The notes under the pieces were generated by a model. The model did no database searches, was not told where the DNA came from, and saw only the letters and a list, made by a program, of their open reading frames with translations. Source: Rheinheimera faecalis (GTDB lineage Bacteria; Pseudomonadota; Gammaproteobacteria; Enterobacterales; Alteromonadaceae). From it: 64,000 nt of DNA. The translations under genes were made by a program, and so were the position numbers. Shown piece by piece: positions 57,641 to 64,000 of the stretch (positions are counted from its first letter, which is position 1; every line of letters begins with the position of its first letter). The DNA is taken from NCBI RefSeq assembly GCF_021290965.1, contig NZ_JAJOYT010000001.1, forward strand, positions 1 to 64,000, in the 5' to 3' direction.

Positions 57641-58474
57641 TCAAACCAGGCGAATTGCTTCTGCTTCGATGACTATTTTGCCCGCTTTGTATAAAGCGCC
57701 AATGGCTTGTTTGAACATTTTTTTGCTGACACCAAACTCACCGTAAATTTGCTCCGGTGTGCTTTTATCCGATATCGGCAAGCTGCCACCTTTGTGTTTT
57801 AAGCGCTCTAAAATCACATCAGTAAAAGCCTGGGCTTTTTCATAACCAGGTTTATCCAGCATTAAATCGATACGGAAATCATCACGCATTTTCTGTACAT
57901 AAGCTGTGCCTTTGTAGCCGATGCGCAGAGGTTTAAAGACCTGATTTTTATACAATAAACCCCAGTGCTGATGATCCACTACCACTTTGTAGCCGAGGTC
58001 GGTTTGTGAGGCGACATAAAACTGCACTTCATCACCTGGTTGGTAATTCGGTGTGTCTTTGCCTATGTATCTGTCCAGTTTGGCTGATGCGACAATGCGG
58101 TTACTTTTATCGACATAACAGTACACCAGATAATATTTATCCAGCTGCATTGGAATTTGTTGTTCGCTAAAAGGCACCAGCAGGTCTTTTTTCAGACCCC
58201 AGTTTAAAAAGGCACCTACTTTAGTGATAGCCACGGCTTTGAGCTGCGCCACCTGACCAACCATCACATAAGGTTTTTCTGTGGTGGCAATCAGCTGATC
58301 TTCAGAGTCCAGATACAGCAATACTTCAAGCACAGTACCAATTTCAGTTCCGGCAGGTACATAACGTTTAGGTAATAAAATATCACCCCAGCTTAAGCCA
58401 TCTAAGTACACGCCAAATTCGACCTGTTTTTTTACCGCCAGTTTGTTTAGTTTGCCTAAGGCGAGTTGGGTCAT
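57641..58474 (-). CDS. CvfB/YitL-like S1 RNA-binding protein
   Basis: A 277-residue protein with several S1-like OB folds (GVYLDGLSWGDILLPKRYVP, VGAFLNWGLKKDLLVPFSEQQ, GYKVVVDHQHWGLLYKN) and a C-terminal winged helix (STPEQIYGEFGVSKKMFKQAIGALYKAGKI). This is the CvfB layout. Homologues in Gram-positive bacteria affect virulence-gene expression, probably by binding RNA. The ATG at 58474 has GGAG seven bases upstream. The frame is open to 58576, but that overlaps yaeQ. It lies four bases after the yaeQ stop codon, so one operon. Confidence 0.9.
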   Translation of the reverse strand: MTQLALGKLNKLAVKKQVEFGVYLDGLSWGDILLPKRYVPAGTEIGTVLEVLLYLDSEDQLIATTEKPYVMVGQVAQLKAVAITKVGAFLNWGLKKDLLVPFSEQQIPMQLDKYYLVYCYVDKSNRIVASAKLDRYIGKDTPNYQPGDEVQFYVASQTDLGYKVVVDHQHWGLLYKNQVFKPLRIGYKGTAYVQKMRDDFRIDLMLDKPGYEKAQAFTDVILERLKHKGGSLPISDKSTPEQIYGEFGVSKKMFKQAIGALYKAGKIVIEAEAIRLV

Positions 58475-58478
58475 GTGA

Positions 58479-59045
58479 TTACTCCGATGCCAGCAAAGCT
58501 GGGTTTGACTGTTGAATAAACTGTAGTTGGACCTGTACGCTCTGGGCTGCATTACCAAACCAGATCTGGCCTTCATTAATGGTGCATTGTAACTGCATAG
58601 TGCGGTCGCATAATTTTGCCAGCTCTGCTGTGTCAGCTGGAGATACAGCCACTATGGTCAGGTTTTTCAACTGACTCAGCGCTTTTTGCTCAGAGATGTA
58701 CCATTTATCCACTGCAGTACCACCATAAGCGATTAACAACAGCTGCTCTGTTTTATGACTGGCGCGACGTAAACGTTTCTCTTCCGGTAAACCCAGCTCA
58801 ATCCACAACTGAAAGTCACCTGTCAGATTTTGACGGTACAAAGCCCCTTCATCGTCGTCGGAAATACCTTTACCGAAGGTTAAATCTTCATGGGCACACA
58901 AAGCAAAAGCCAGCAGACGTAACATCATACGCTCTGTGGTTTCAGAAGGGTGCTGGGCTAACGTCAGGTTATAGTCCTGATAATGATGGCGCGACATGTC
59001 GGCCACAGCAAGGCTTGCTTTAAAAATGGTTGCCTTTAAGGCCAT
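58479..59045 (-). CDS. yaeQ: YaeQ family protein
   Basis: A 188-residue PD-(D/E)XK-fold protein starting MALKATIFKASLAVADMSRHHYQ, the standard YaeQ N-terminus. ATG 59063 would add six unconserved residues. DLTFGKGISDDDEGALY and LWIELGLPEEKRLRRASHK are family blocks. E. coli YaeQ was once proposed to relate to RfaH, but its activity remains unclear. It is co-transcribed with the CvfB-like gene. Confidence 0.92.
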   Translation of the reverse strand: MALKATIFKASLAVADMSRHHYQDYNLTLAQHPSETTERMMLRLLAFALCAHEDLTFGKGISDDDEGALYRQNLTGDFQLWIELGLPEEKRLRRASHKTEQLLLIAYGGTAVDKWYISEQKALSQLKNLTIVAVSPADTAELAKLCDRTMQLQCTINEGQIWFGNAAQSVQVQLQFIQQSNPALLASE

Positions 59046-59135
59046 AACAAATCCGCGGAACAAATCAAAAGGGCGCTAGTGTACCTTGTTCGTCGGAATA
59101 ATGCAGCTTGTGTGAATAGCCTGAGATGGAGTGAT

Positions 59136-59336
59136 TCAGGCTTGGAGTTGATGATGCTGCTTTTGCCGCAGTGCTATACGGTTCCACGCTTTCTCATGGA
59201 AAAAGTAAGCGACCGTATTGATGGCAGGCTCTATGGTCGCCACTAAACCACCCACCAGCAGATCTCCGGTTAATAAATAGGTGACGCTAAAAGCAACGCT
59301 AAAATGTAGTACGGCAAAAGTCATAGTTTTTAACAT
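59136..59336 (-). CDS. DUF2061 small membrane protein
   Basis: A 66-residue protein with two hydrophobic segments (TFAVLHFSVAFSVTYLLTG, LVGGLVATIEPAINTVAYFF) and the ending HEKAWNRI, characteristic of DUF2061. The function is unknown. TGGAG lies upstream of the ATG. It is monocistronic, divergent from the DCC gene. Confidence 0.87.
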   Translation of the reverse strand: MLKTMTFAVLHFSVAFSVTYLLTGDLLVGGLVATIEPAINTVAYFFHEKAWNRIALRQKQHHQLQA

Positions 59337-59488
59337 GATGTGGCTCCAGATGCCTTAATGTGGAATGAGCTTAGCCTGCTGTGTTATTCACCGAAAACGA
59401 ATTAATCCAATCGCCGCTATCGTTTTTTATGTTCAGCCGATCCTGAAGTGATATGCAAACGTATTGTGTGAGCTAACAGGAGCATACA

Positions 59489-59857
59489 ATGAATTCACTG
59501 GAAGTTTTTTATGATGGCGGTTGCCCTTTGTGCCAGCGCGAAATTAATTACTTTCGTGCACTGAAAAGTAGGGTGCCTATTATCTGGCTGGATTTAACGG
59601 ATGTACATGCACAGCTGCCACCGGAGCTTGACAGATGCAGCGCGCTGGCTCGTATGCACGTGCGGGTAAACGGTCAGGTCTATTACAAAGGCGCTGCCGC
59701 TTTTGCTATGCTCTGGTCGCAGTTTGCCTATTGGCGTATGCTTGGACTCTTACTCAAGGTACAGCCCGTCACCTGGTGCGCTGATAGGCTGTATAGCTTC
59801 TTTTTGAAGATAAGGCCGCAACTACAGCGTTGGGTGCAAAAACAGGAGAAACCCTGA
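59489..59857 (+). CDS. DCC-family (DUF393) thiol-disulfide oxidoreductase-like protein
   Basis: A 122-residue protein with the DCC signature YDGGCPLCQREINYF at residues 8-22, giving a CxxC pair in a thioredoxin-like fold. YKGAAAFAMLWSQ follows near 72. It is presumed to act in redox or thiol chemistry, with no known partner. AGGAG precedes the ATG. Its stop overlaps the next start (TGATG). Confidence 0.9.
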   Translation: MNSLEVFYDGGCPLCQREINYFRALKSRVPIIWLDLTDVHAQLPPELDRCSALARMHVRVNGQVYYKGAAAFAMLWSQFAYWRMLGLLLKVQPVTWCADRLYSFFLKIRPQLQRWVQKQEKP

Positions 59858-60156
59858 TGGGGTTAGATTGTCGTGAACTTTTGGATGTCAAAGAGTACGA
59901 GTTTTTAATCAACTGGTTTATGCGTAAGCAAAAGCAGCACCAGTTGGCTGAATTGAACGAACCCTACAGTTATGATGGCTATTCTTTGTATGATCAAAAG
60001 GTCAATCAGCTGATTGCCGAAGCGAGCATTGCCTTTGTGGAGACTTTTCAGCGGGAAGCGCCAGCTTTGGTTTTTACCAACTTGTTTCATCTGGCTGAGC
60101 TGGAATTGCAGGGTAAGCGTGACCGATTAATCAAGGCACCAAAAAGTTTGCAATAA
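59857..60156 (+). CDS. Hypothetical protein downstream of the DCC gene
   Basis: A 99-residue soluble, charged, mainly helical protein (MGLDCRELLDVKEYEFLINWFM ... ELELQGKRDRLIKAPKSLQ). No motif is recognised. The start at 59857 has AGGAG eight bases upstream, inside the end of the DCC gene, and shares a base with its stop, so the two are co-translated. An in-frame ATG at 59830 would overlap further and lacks a ribosome binding site. Confidence 0.7.
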   Translation: MGLDCRELLDVKEYEFLINWFMRKQKQHQLAELNEPYSYDGYSLYDQKVNQLIAEASIAFVETFQREAPALVFTNLFHLAELELQGKRDRLIKAPKSLQ

Positions 60157-60164
60157 AAACAGTG

Positions 60165-60191
60165 AAAAAAACCACCTCGCGGTGGTTTTTT
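60165..60191. terminator. Bidirectional terminator
   Basis: The stem CCACC / GGTGG is flanked by A7 and T6, between the hypothetical gene (+) and lapC (-). Confidence 0.85.
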
Positions 60192-60208
60192 AAAGATTAG
60201 TTGAGTAG

Positions 60209-61714
60209 CTACTGTTGCTGCACCCGTTTTAATGCATCGGTCAGTTGTGGGATATCCAGCTTTTCATTCAGTGGCACTAAGGTACCAGCTGACCAGACGC
60301 CATAACTGCCATCGTCACGCACCAGAATCATTTTATCTTTTTTAAAGCTCACCATCTGGTGAGGCAATAAATTCAGTTTCGGATAAGTGGAAGGCTTAAA
60401 CCAGTTATCCCCTGGCCAGTTGCTGTGACAGCCAATCTGAGCAAGCAGAGTAGGGATCAAATCCAGATGTTGGGTCACTGTATTAGATAGCGCGCGATTT
60501 AACGCTGGCCAGCTGCTGTAAAGCGGCGCAGGTGCCAGATCAAACTGGGATTGTGCTGCTTGTTGCGTTAACACCAGCAGATTGTCCGTGCTGCTTACAG
60601 CTAACTCTGCGCTTAAATCACGACTGAATTTCACTTTCACTGGCACGGCTGCATTTTCCGATAAGGATAACCAGGGCAGTAGCTTTTGAAATTCCGCATC
60701 GCTGGCACTGATACTCAGTTGTCCGGCAGGTAGCTGTTCCATCCAGGCCGGAGCCTGTTGCAAAGCGGTTACCATGTCTTTATTTAGCTGCATACTGCCA
60801 TAAAGTAAGTTCAGCAACGCACTTTGAGTGTCTATGGGGGCAAAGTGTTGCTGATGGGCTTTAAACTTTTTCTGCTCCAAAAGCGCAATATCAGCTGCAG
60901 ACAAGGCTGGCAGGATCAATACAGTGACTGATTCGGACTGCTGACTGACACATTGCAAAGCTTCAGGCTCACGCCAGTTGGTTGGGCGTTGCAACTGCTC
61001 TGCTTTGGTTTCTTTTAAACGGGATAAATCCAGCACATTGTATTTAGCCAAAAAGGTATTGGCAGTGGCCGGATAAGTAAAAGGCAGCACATTGTCTTGT
61101 TTCATCACATCCAAATCCAGCTGTGCATCAGCCCAGATATGCAAAGTGTGGCTGGCAACAAAGCAGCCCAAAAACAGATAAAGTGCCGGTTGGCCTACGC
61201 CAGAGGCTTGCAAACGTGGCACTTTTTTCCAACAAAAATTACTCAGGGTCAGCTCTATCGCCAGCAGCAAGGCTGAAACCACAGTGGTGATCAGAATAAA
61301 ATTACGCAGGTTAGTGACGACTTGTTGGCGCAATAAATCAATGGTCTGTTCGCTCGATGCGCTGCCGACATGGTAGCCAAGCGCCTGATAGACATAGGCA
61401 TCAAAGATCAGTGCAACCAGGCCAATAGTTGCTAAAGTGGCCGCTATACCGCGTACATGGCGCTGGTACGGAAAAATCAGAGTGACAGGGAATATAGTCA
61501 GAATAAAAAACAAGAAACATAAAAAGGCGGTGTGGCCCAGCCAGTTGGTCAGCAAATAAAACCAGCCAGTGATGCTTTGTGGCAGAGGTTCAGCCCACCA
61601 GTAAGCTGCGGTGATCACCAGTGCCAGCAGTATATTAAAAAAAGTAAACCAATGACCCCAGTTCAGCAGGCGGTTTACTTTATTGACCAATGACAGGTTT
61701 TGTTCCAGCACCAT
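60209..61714 (-). CDS. lapC: LapC/YejM (PbgA)-like inner-membrane protein, shortened periplasmic domain
   Basis: In E. coli LapC senses periplasmic LPS and restrains LapB-FtsH degradation of LpxC, so setting LPS synthesis. The 501-residue product has five TM segments (about 20-185) starting VNRLLNWGHWFTFFNILLALV, FLGCFVASHTLHIWADA, and the juxtamembrane linker FTYPATANTFLAKYNVLD, all close to E. coli. The periplasmic sulfatase-like domain is about 85 residues shorter than in E. coli (586 total), and the metal-site segment reads VTVLILPALSA with no Asp. The ATG at 61714 starts the conserved part. yejL lies just upstream. Confidence 0.9.
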   Translation of the reverse strand: MVLEQNLSLVNKVNRLLNWGHWFTFFNILLALVITAAYWWAEPLPQSITGWFYLLTNWLGHTAFLCFLFFILTIFPVTLIFPYQRHVRGIAATLATIGLVALIFDAYVYQALGYHVGSASSEQTIDLLRQQVVTNLRNFILITTVVSALLLAIELTLSNFCWKKVPRLQASGVGQPALYLFLGCFVASHTLHIWADAQLDLDVMKQDNVLPFTYPATANTFLAKYNVLDLSRLKETKAEQLQRPTNWREPEALQCVSQQSESVTVLILPALSAADIALLEQKKFKAHQQHFAPIDTQSALLNLLYGSMQLNKDMVTALQQAPAWMEQLPAGQLSISASDAEFQKLLPWLSLSENAAVPVKVKFSRDLSAELAVSSTDNLLVLTQQAAQSQFDLAPAPLYSSWPALNRALSNTVTQHLDLIPTLLAQIGCHSNWPGDNWFKPSTYPKLNLLPHQMVSFKKDKMILVRDDGSYGVWSAGTLVPLNEKLDIPQLTDALKRVQQQ

Positions 61715-61718
61715 AGAG

Positions 61719-61943
61719 TTATTGTTTCTTGCTGTTGACGGCGTCTTTGAGCGCCTGACCAAAATGAGTCACCACATCCATACGCTGAGCTGCTGGAACA
61801 CTGGTGTTAATGATATGACTGATAGTATTACCTAAACACATCAGGCTCAATTCTGTAGTCGCATCTTCAGAGCGTAATTGCTCCAGCAGAGTGTTAACGA
61901 TCTTTTCAATTTGGTCGGTCGAATACTTTGATACAATAGGCAT
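61719..61943 (-). CDS. yejL: YejL (DUF1414) family protein
   Basis: A 74-residue protein (MPIVSKYSTDQIEKIVNTLLEQL ... LMCLGNTISHIIN), essentially the length and sequence layout of E. coli YejL (75 residues). The function is unknown. It precedes lapC by four bases and is divergent from yejK, the enteric gene order. The frame is open to 62042, but that overlaps yejK. Confidence 0.93.
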   Translation of the reverse strand: MPIVSKYSTDQIEKIVNTLLEQLRSEDATTELSLMCLGNTISHIINTSVPAAQRMDVVTHFGQALKDAVNSKKQ

Positions 61944-62014
61944 GAAGGTCTCTGCTCGAAATAAAATGGAACAGCGGGGAATACTAGCAGAATTAGCTGA
62001 GAACAGGAAAATAT

Positions 62015-63049
62015 ATGTCCGTTGATGTGTTGCATCTGGCAATAAATTTTATCGAAAGTACTGAAAGTGAGCAGTTGCAGGCGCAATTTCGTCAGGAGTT
62101 GGTGCCGGTTTCCCAATCTGTAGCGCATTTAATTGAACAATTGCACCTGGCCTACAACGGCAAACCTGCCAAAGGTTATGCCACCTTTTCTGATGATTTA
62201 CAGGACAGAATGGCGCTGCCTTTAGCGCAGTGGCAAGCGCAGGAGCGCAGCTTTTTACAACTGGCAGAACAAGCCACTAGCCAGCTTGTGGTGCAGCTGG
62301 TGCAGCATCAAATTCAGGAAACCGGCTATTTTATGTTGTGCCACTATCGTTATCTGGCTACGGAGTATGTACTGGTGACTTTATTAGGCAGCAAAGATCA
62401 CTTCAGTGTGACGCCGGAGTTATTACTTTCCACCGATCAGCACCTGGACATAGCTCGGATGCAACTGGCAGCCCGTATCGATTTAACCGAATACCAAACC
62501 AGCCCGGAGCAAAACAAATACATTTCCTTTATCCGTGGCCGGGCAGGGCGTAAAGTCGCCGACTTTTTCCTCGACTTCTTAGGCTGTGCTGAAGGCATGG
62601 TCGCCAAAGAGCAAAGCAAAGTGGTGCTGGCTTCTGTCGAAGAGTATTTGTCGGCCTCTGATTACGATGCCAGCGAAAAGTCGGCAGTGCGTAAACAAGT
62701 CTATGAATACTGTGAAGAGCAAACTAAACAAGGTTTGGATGTGCATTTGCAGGAATTGTCGGCCACCATCGACAGCAGCGATGCCCGTGCTTTTACCGAT
62801 TACTGTGCAGAGCAAAATATCGAAGTGCCAGAGCAGTTCCCTGTGGATGTCAAAGAGTTAAAAACGCTGGTGAAGTTCTCAGGCGCTGGTGGTGGTGTCA
62901 GTATCAGCTTTGAACAAAAGCATTTAGGCGAACGCATCCGCTACGATATGGACAAAGATTTGCTGATTATTCAGGGCGTGCCGCCGAACTTAAAAGATCA
63001 GCTGCAACGTTTCTTAAAAGGTTTTTCCAGCTTTGATAACAAAGGCTAA
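62015..63049 (+). CDS. yejK: Nucleoid-associated protein YejK (NdpA)
   Basis: A 344-residue nucleoid-associated protein of the 37-kDa NdpA family. Its N-terminus is VDVLHLAINFIES, with YLATEYVLVTLLGSKDHFSV near 110, NKYISFIRGRAGRKVADFFLDFLGCAEG near 168-195, and a C-terminal FKGFSS-like basic end. CAGGAAAATAT precedes the ATG. It is divergent from yejL-lapC, with a 71-base shared control region. Confidence 0.95.
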   Translation: MSVDVLHLAINFIESTESEQLQAQFRQELVPVSQSVAHLIEQLHLAYNGKPAKGYATFSDDLQDRMALPLAQWQAQERSFLQLAEQATSQLVVQLVQHQIQETGYFMLCHYRYLATEYVLVTLLGSKDHFSVTPELLLSTDQHLDIARMQLAARIDLTEYQTSPEQNKYISFIRGRAGRKVADFFLDFLGCAEGMVAKEQSKVVLASVEEYLSASDYDASEKSAVRKQVYEYCEEQTKQGLDVHLQELSATIDSSDARAFTDYCAEQNIEVPEQFPVDVKELKTLVKFSGAGGGVSISFEQKHLGERIRYDMDKDLLIIQGVPPNLKDQLQRFLKGFSSFDNKG

Positions 63050-63080
63050 AACGCTGCGGAGCACAGCGAATCACTAAACC

Positions 63081-63344
63081 TTAATCACCGCTACTGCCAC
63101 CGCCATCAGATCCGCCGTCTGATGAACTGTGGTGGTGGTCGGTATCCACTTGTTTAATCCGGCTGCCATCCGTGCCGCTACCCGCCACTATAGTTCCGGT
63201 AACACCACCTTCAGCGGTTTTTTTCTGTCCTACTTCTCTTTTAGGCTTTTCCTGCAGACGCTTTTTGTTACGGCGCATCAGCCACAGATTAGCCAGTACA
63301 AGACCAGCAATAATAAGAAGCGTCCACCAGAGGGTAACTGTCAT
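63081..63344 (-). CDS. Small one-TM protein with Ser/Gly/His-rich tail
   Basis: An 87-residue protein: one N-terminal TM segment (WWTLLIIAGLVLANLWLM), a basic stretch (RRNKKRLQEKPKR), and a low-complexity C-terminus with three His followed by Ser/Asp/Gly runs. AAGGAC lies eight bases before its ATG, within the end of the preceding peptidase gene, so they are co-transcribed. No family is recognised. Confidence 0.7.
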   Translation of the reverse strand: MTVTLWWTLLIIAGLVLANLWLMRRNKKRLQEKPKREVGQKKTAEGGVTGTIVAGSGTDGSRIKQVDTDHHHSSSDGGSDGGGSSGD

Positions 63345-63347
63345 TTT

Positions 63348-64000
63348 TTAGTCCTTACAAATGTTGCAAACATAACGCTGATAAATCAGTGGTATATGTT
63401 CAAGCAGCAGGGGTTTATCCGGTAATTCACTTTGAGTGATGGCATCAGCCAGCATAGTCTCGTCAAAGGCGTTTAAATAGTCTTCTGCCAAAGGACGGTA
63501 ACTTAAATGCCAGGCTTCTTTTGCCACGCCACCCTGATCGCGTTGATAAGGCCGGAAAAAGCCAAAGCCTGATGCATGCTGATGCAGCCATTGATCCAAA
63601 GCGTAAAAAGGCCCGCCTAGTTGATACTCTGCATCCAGTAACTGCACCTGATAATCTGCTGCTACAGGGGCTTTGTCAAAGACATCCAGATCCGTGCCCC
63701 AATGATGGCGGCTGGCACCTGGCAAAGCAGAATAGAGTAATATCGCTTCAATTTTAGCAAAGCCATCTAACTGACTTATATCAACTTGCTGTTGCGCCTT
63801 GTTATAGACAGGACGCTGGCCTGTGTACTTCGCTGTCCAAATCCGTGCCTGCTGAGCAAAAGAACGATACGACGAGACAAGGGCCAATTCGATACCATCG
63901 GCAGCAGCGGCCTGTTGCATCTGCTGATAAGCAGCTTTGACGTCCGGCAATAAACGATGCCGCTGCTCCAGTTCAACCAGAGCAGTTTCATCAAAACCTG
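63348..64000 (-). CDS. VanY-type D-alanyl-D-alanine carboxypeptidase (M15), 5' end outside window
   Basis: A zinc peptidase domain that trims D-Ala from peptidoglycan stem peptides. It shows SSYRSFAQQARIW, the zinc ligands His and Asp in SRHHWGTDLDVFD, and the third His in EAWHLSYRP. The coding frame continues without a stop to the window's last base (GFDETALVELEQRHRLLPDV...), so the true start and any signal sequence lie beyond 64000. The TTG at 63950 is not the start. It ends in a short Cys-containing tail (CNICKD). Confidence 0.9.
   Translation of the reverse strand, partial: GFDETALVELEQRHRLLPDVKAAYQQMQQAAAADGIELALVSSYRSFAQQARIWTAKYTGQRPVYNKAQQQVDISQLDGFAKIEAILLYSALPGASRHHWGTDLDVFDKAPVAADYQVQLLDAEYQLGGPFYALDQWLHQHASGFGFFRPYQRDQGGVAKEAWHLSYRPLAEDYLNAFDETMLADAITQSELPDKPLLLEHIPLIYQRYVCNICKD

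Overview
The window is ordinary chromosomal DNA of a gammaproteobacterium, most likely an Alteromonadales/Chromatiales-type marine or freshwater genus close to Rheinheimera. I infer this from the protein sequences and from gene order: gcvR-bcp facing dapA-bamC, pheS-pheT-ihfA, topA near cysB, and yejK facing yejL-lapC. No rRNA, tRNA, CRISPR array, transposase, integrase or phage gene was seen. The genus is an inference and was not checked against a database.

Region by region. 1-6.3 kb is mostly minus strand: mlaA, a TetR regulator, a small membrane protein, proS, a kelch protein and trmO. 6.5-11 kb has purU, a hotdog thioesterase, a secreted protein, beta-carbonic anhydrase, galU and a divergent H-NS-like protein. 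11-20 kb has a YciK-type SDR, a VolA-like surface lipase lipoprotein, sohB, tpm, a dicarboxylate/amino-acid symporter and an Ig-repeat lipoprotein. 20-30 kb has astB, topA, an unknown one-TM protein, an orphan histidine kinase, cysB, metR under an evident MetJ operator, and the divergent pair queC/queE. 29.8-38 kb is minus strand: a Lon-N protein, the bepA-arsC-wrbA-DUF2069 operon, a PQQ-dependent sugar dehydrogenase followed by a PqqU-like TonB receptor, bcp and gcvR. 38-46.6 kb is plus strand: dapA-bamC, a MarC protein, DUF2066-hda and pheS-pheT-ihfA. 46.8-57.5 kb has a secreted subtilase, a tandem 82-bp repeat, and a photolyase/fatty-acid-modification block (DUF523-DUF1722, phrB, NTF2-like, FAD oxidoreductase, DUF1365, Cfa-like), then a GAF-GAF-GGDEF-EAL protein. 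57.6-64 kb has a CvfB-like S1 protein, YaeQ, DUF2061, a DCC protein, lapC-yejL facing yejK, and a VanY-type peptidase cut by the window end.

How the parts fit together. Envelope upkeep is heavily represented (MlaA, LapC, BamC, BepA, surface lipoproteins). The sugar dehydrogenase and PqqU-like receptor form a cofactor-scavenging pair: one imports PQQ and the other uses it. The 48.8-55 kb block resembles the singlet-oxygen/light response modules that pair a photolyase with membrane fatty-acid modification, and a TGATCC element lies just upstream.

The least explained sequence is non-coding. A roughly 105-185 bp hairpin-bearing repeat is present in four copies in both orientations (2490-2614, 21421-21532, 24338-24523, 51703-51811). 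A separate 82-bp unit is repeated three times in tandem at 48507-48750.
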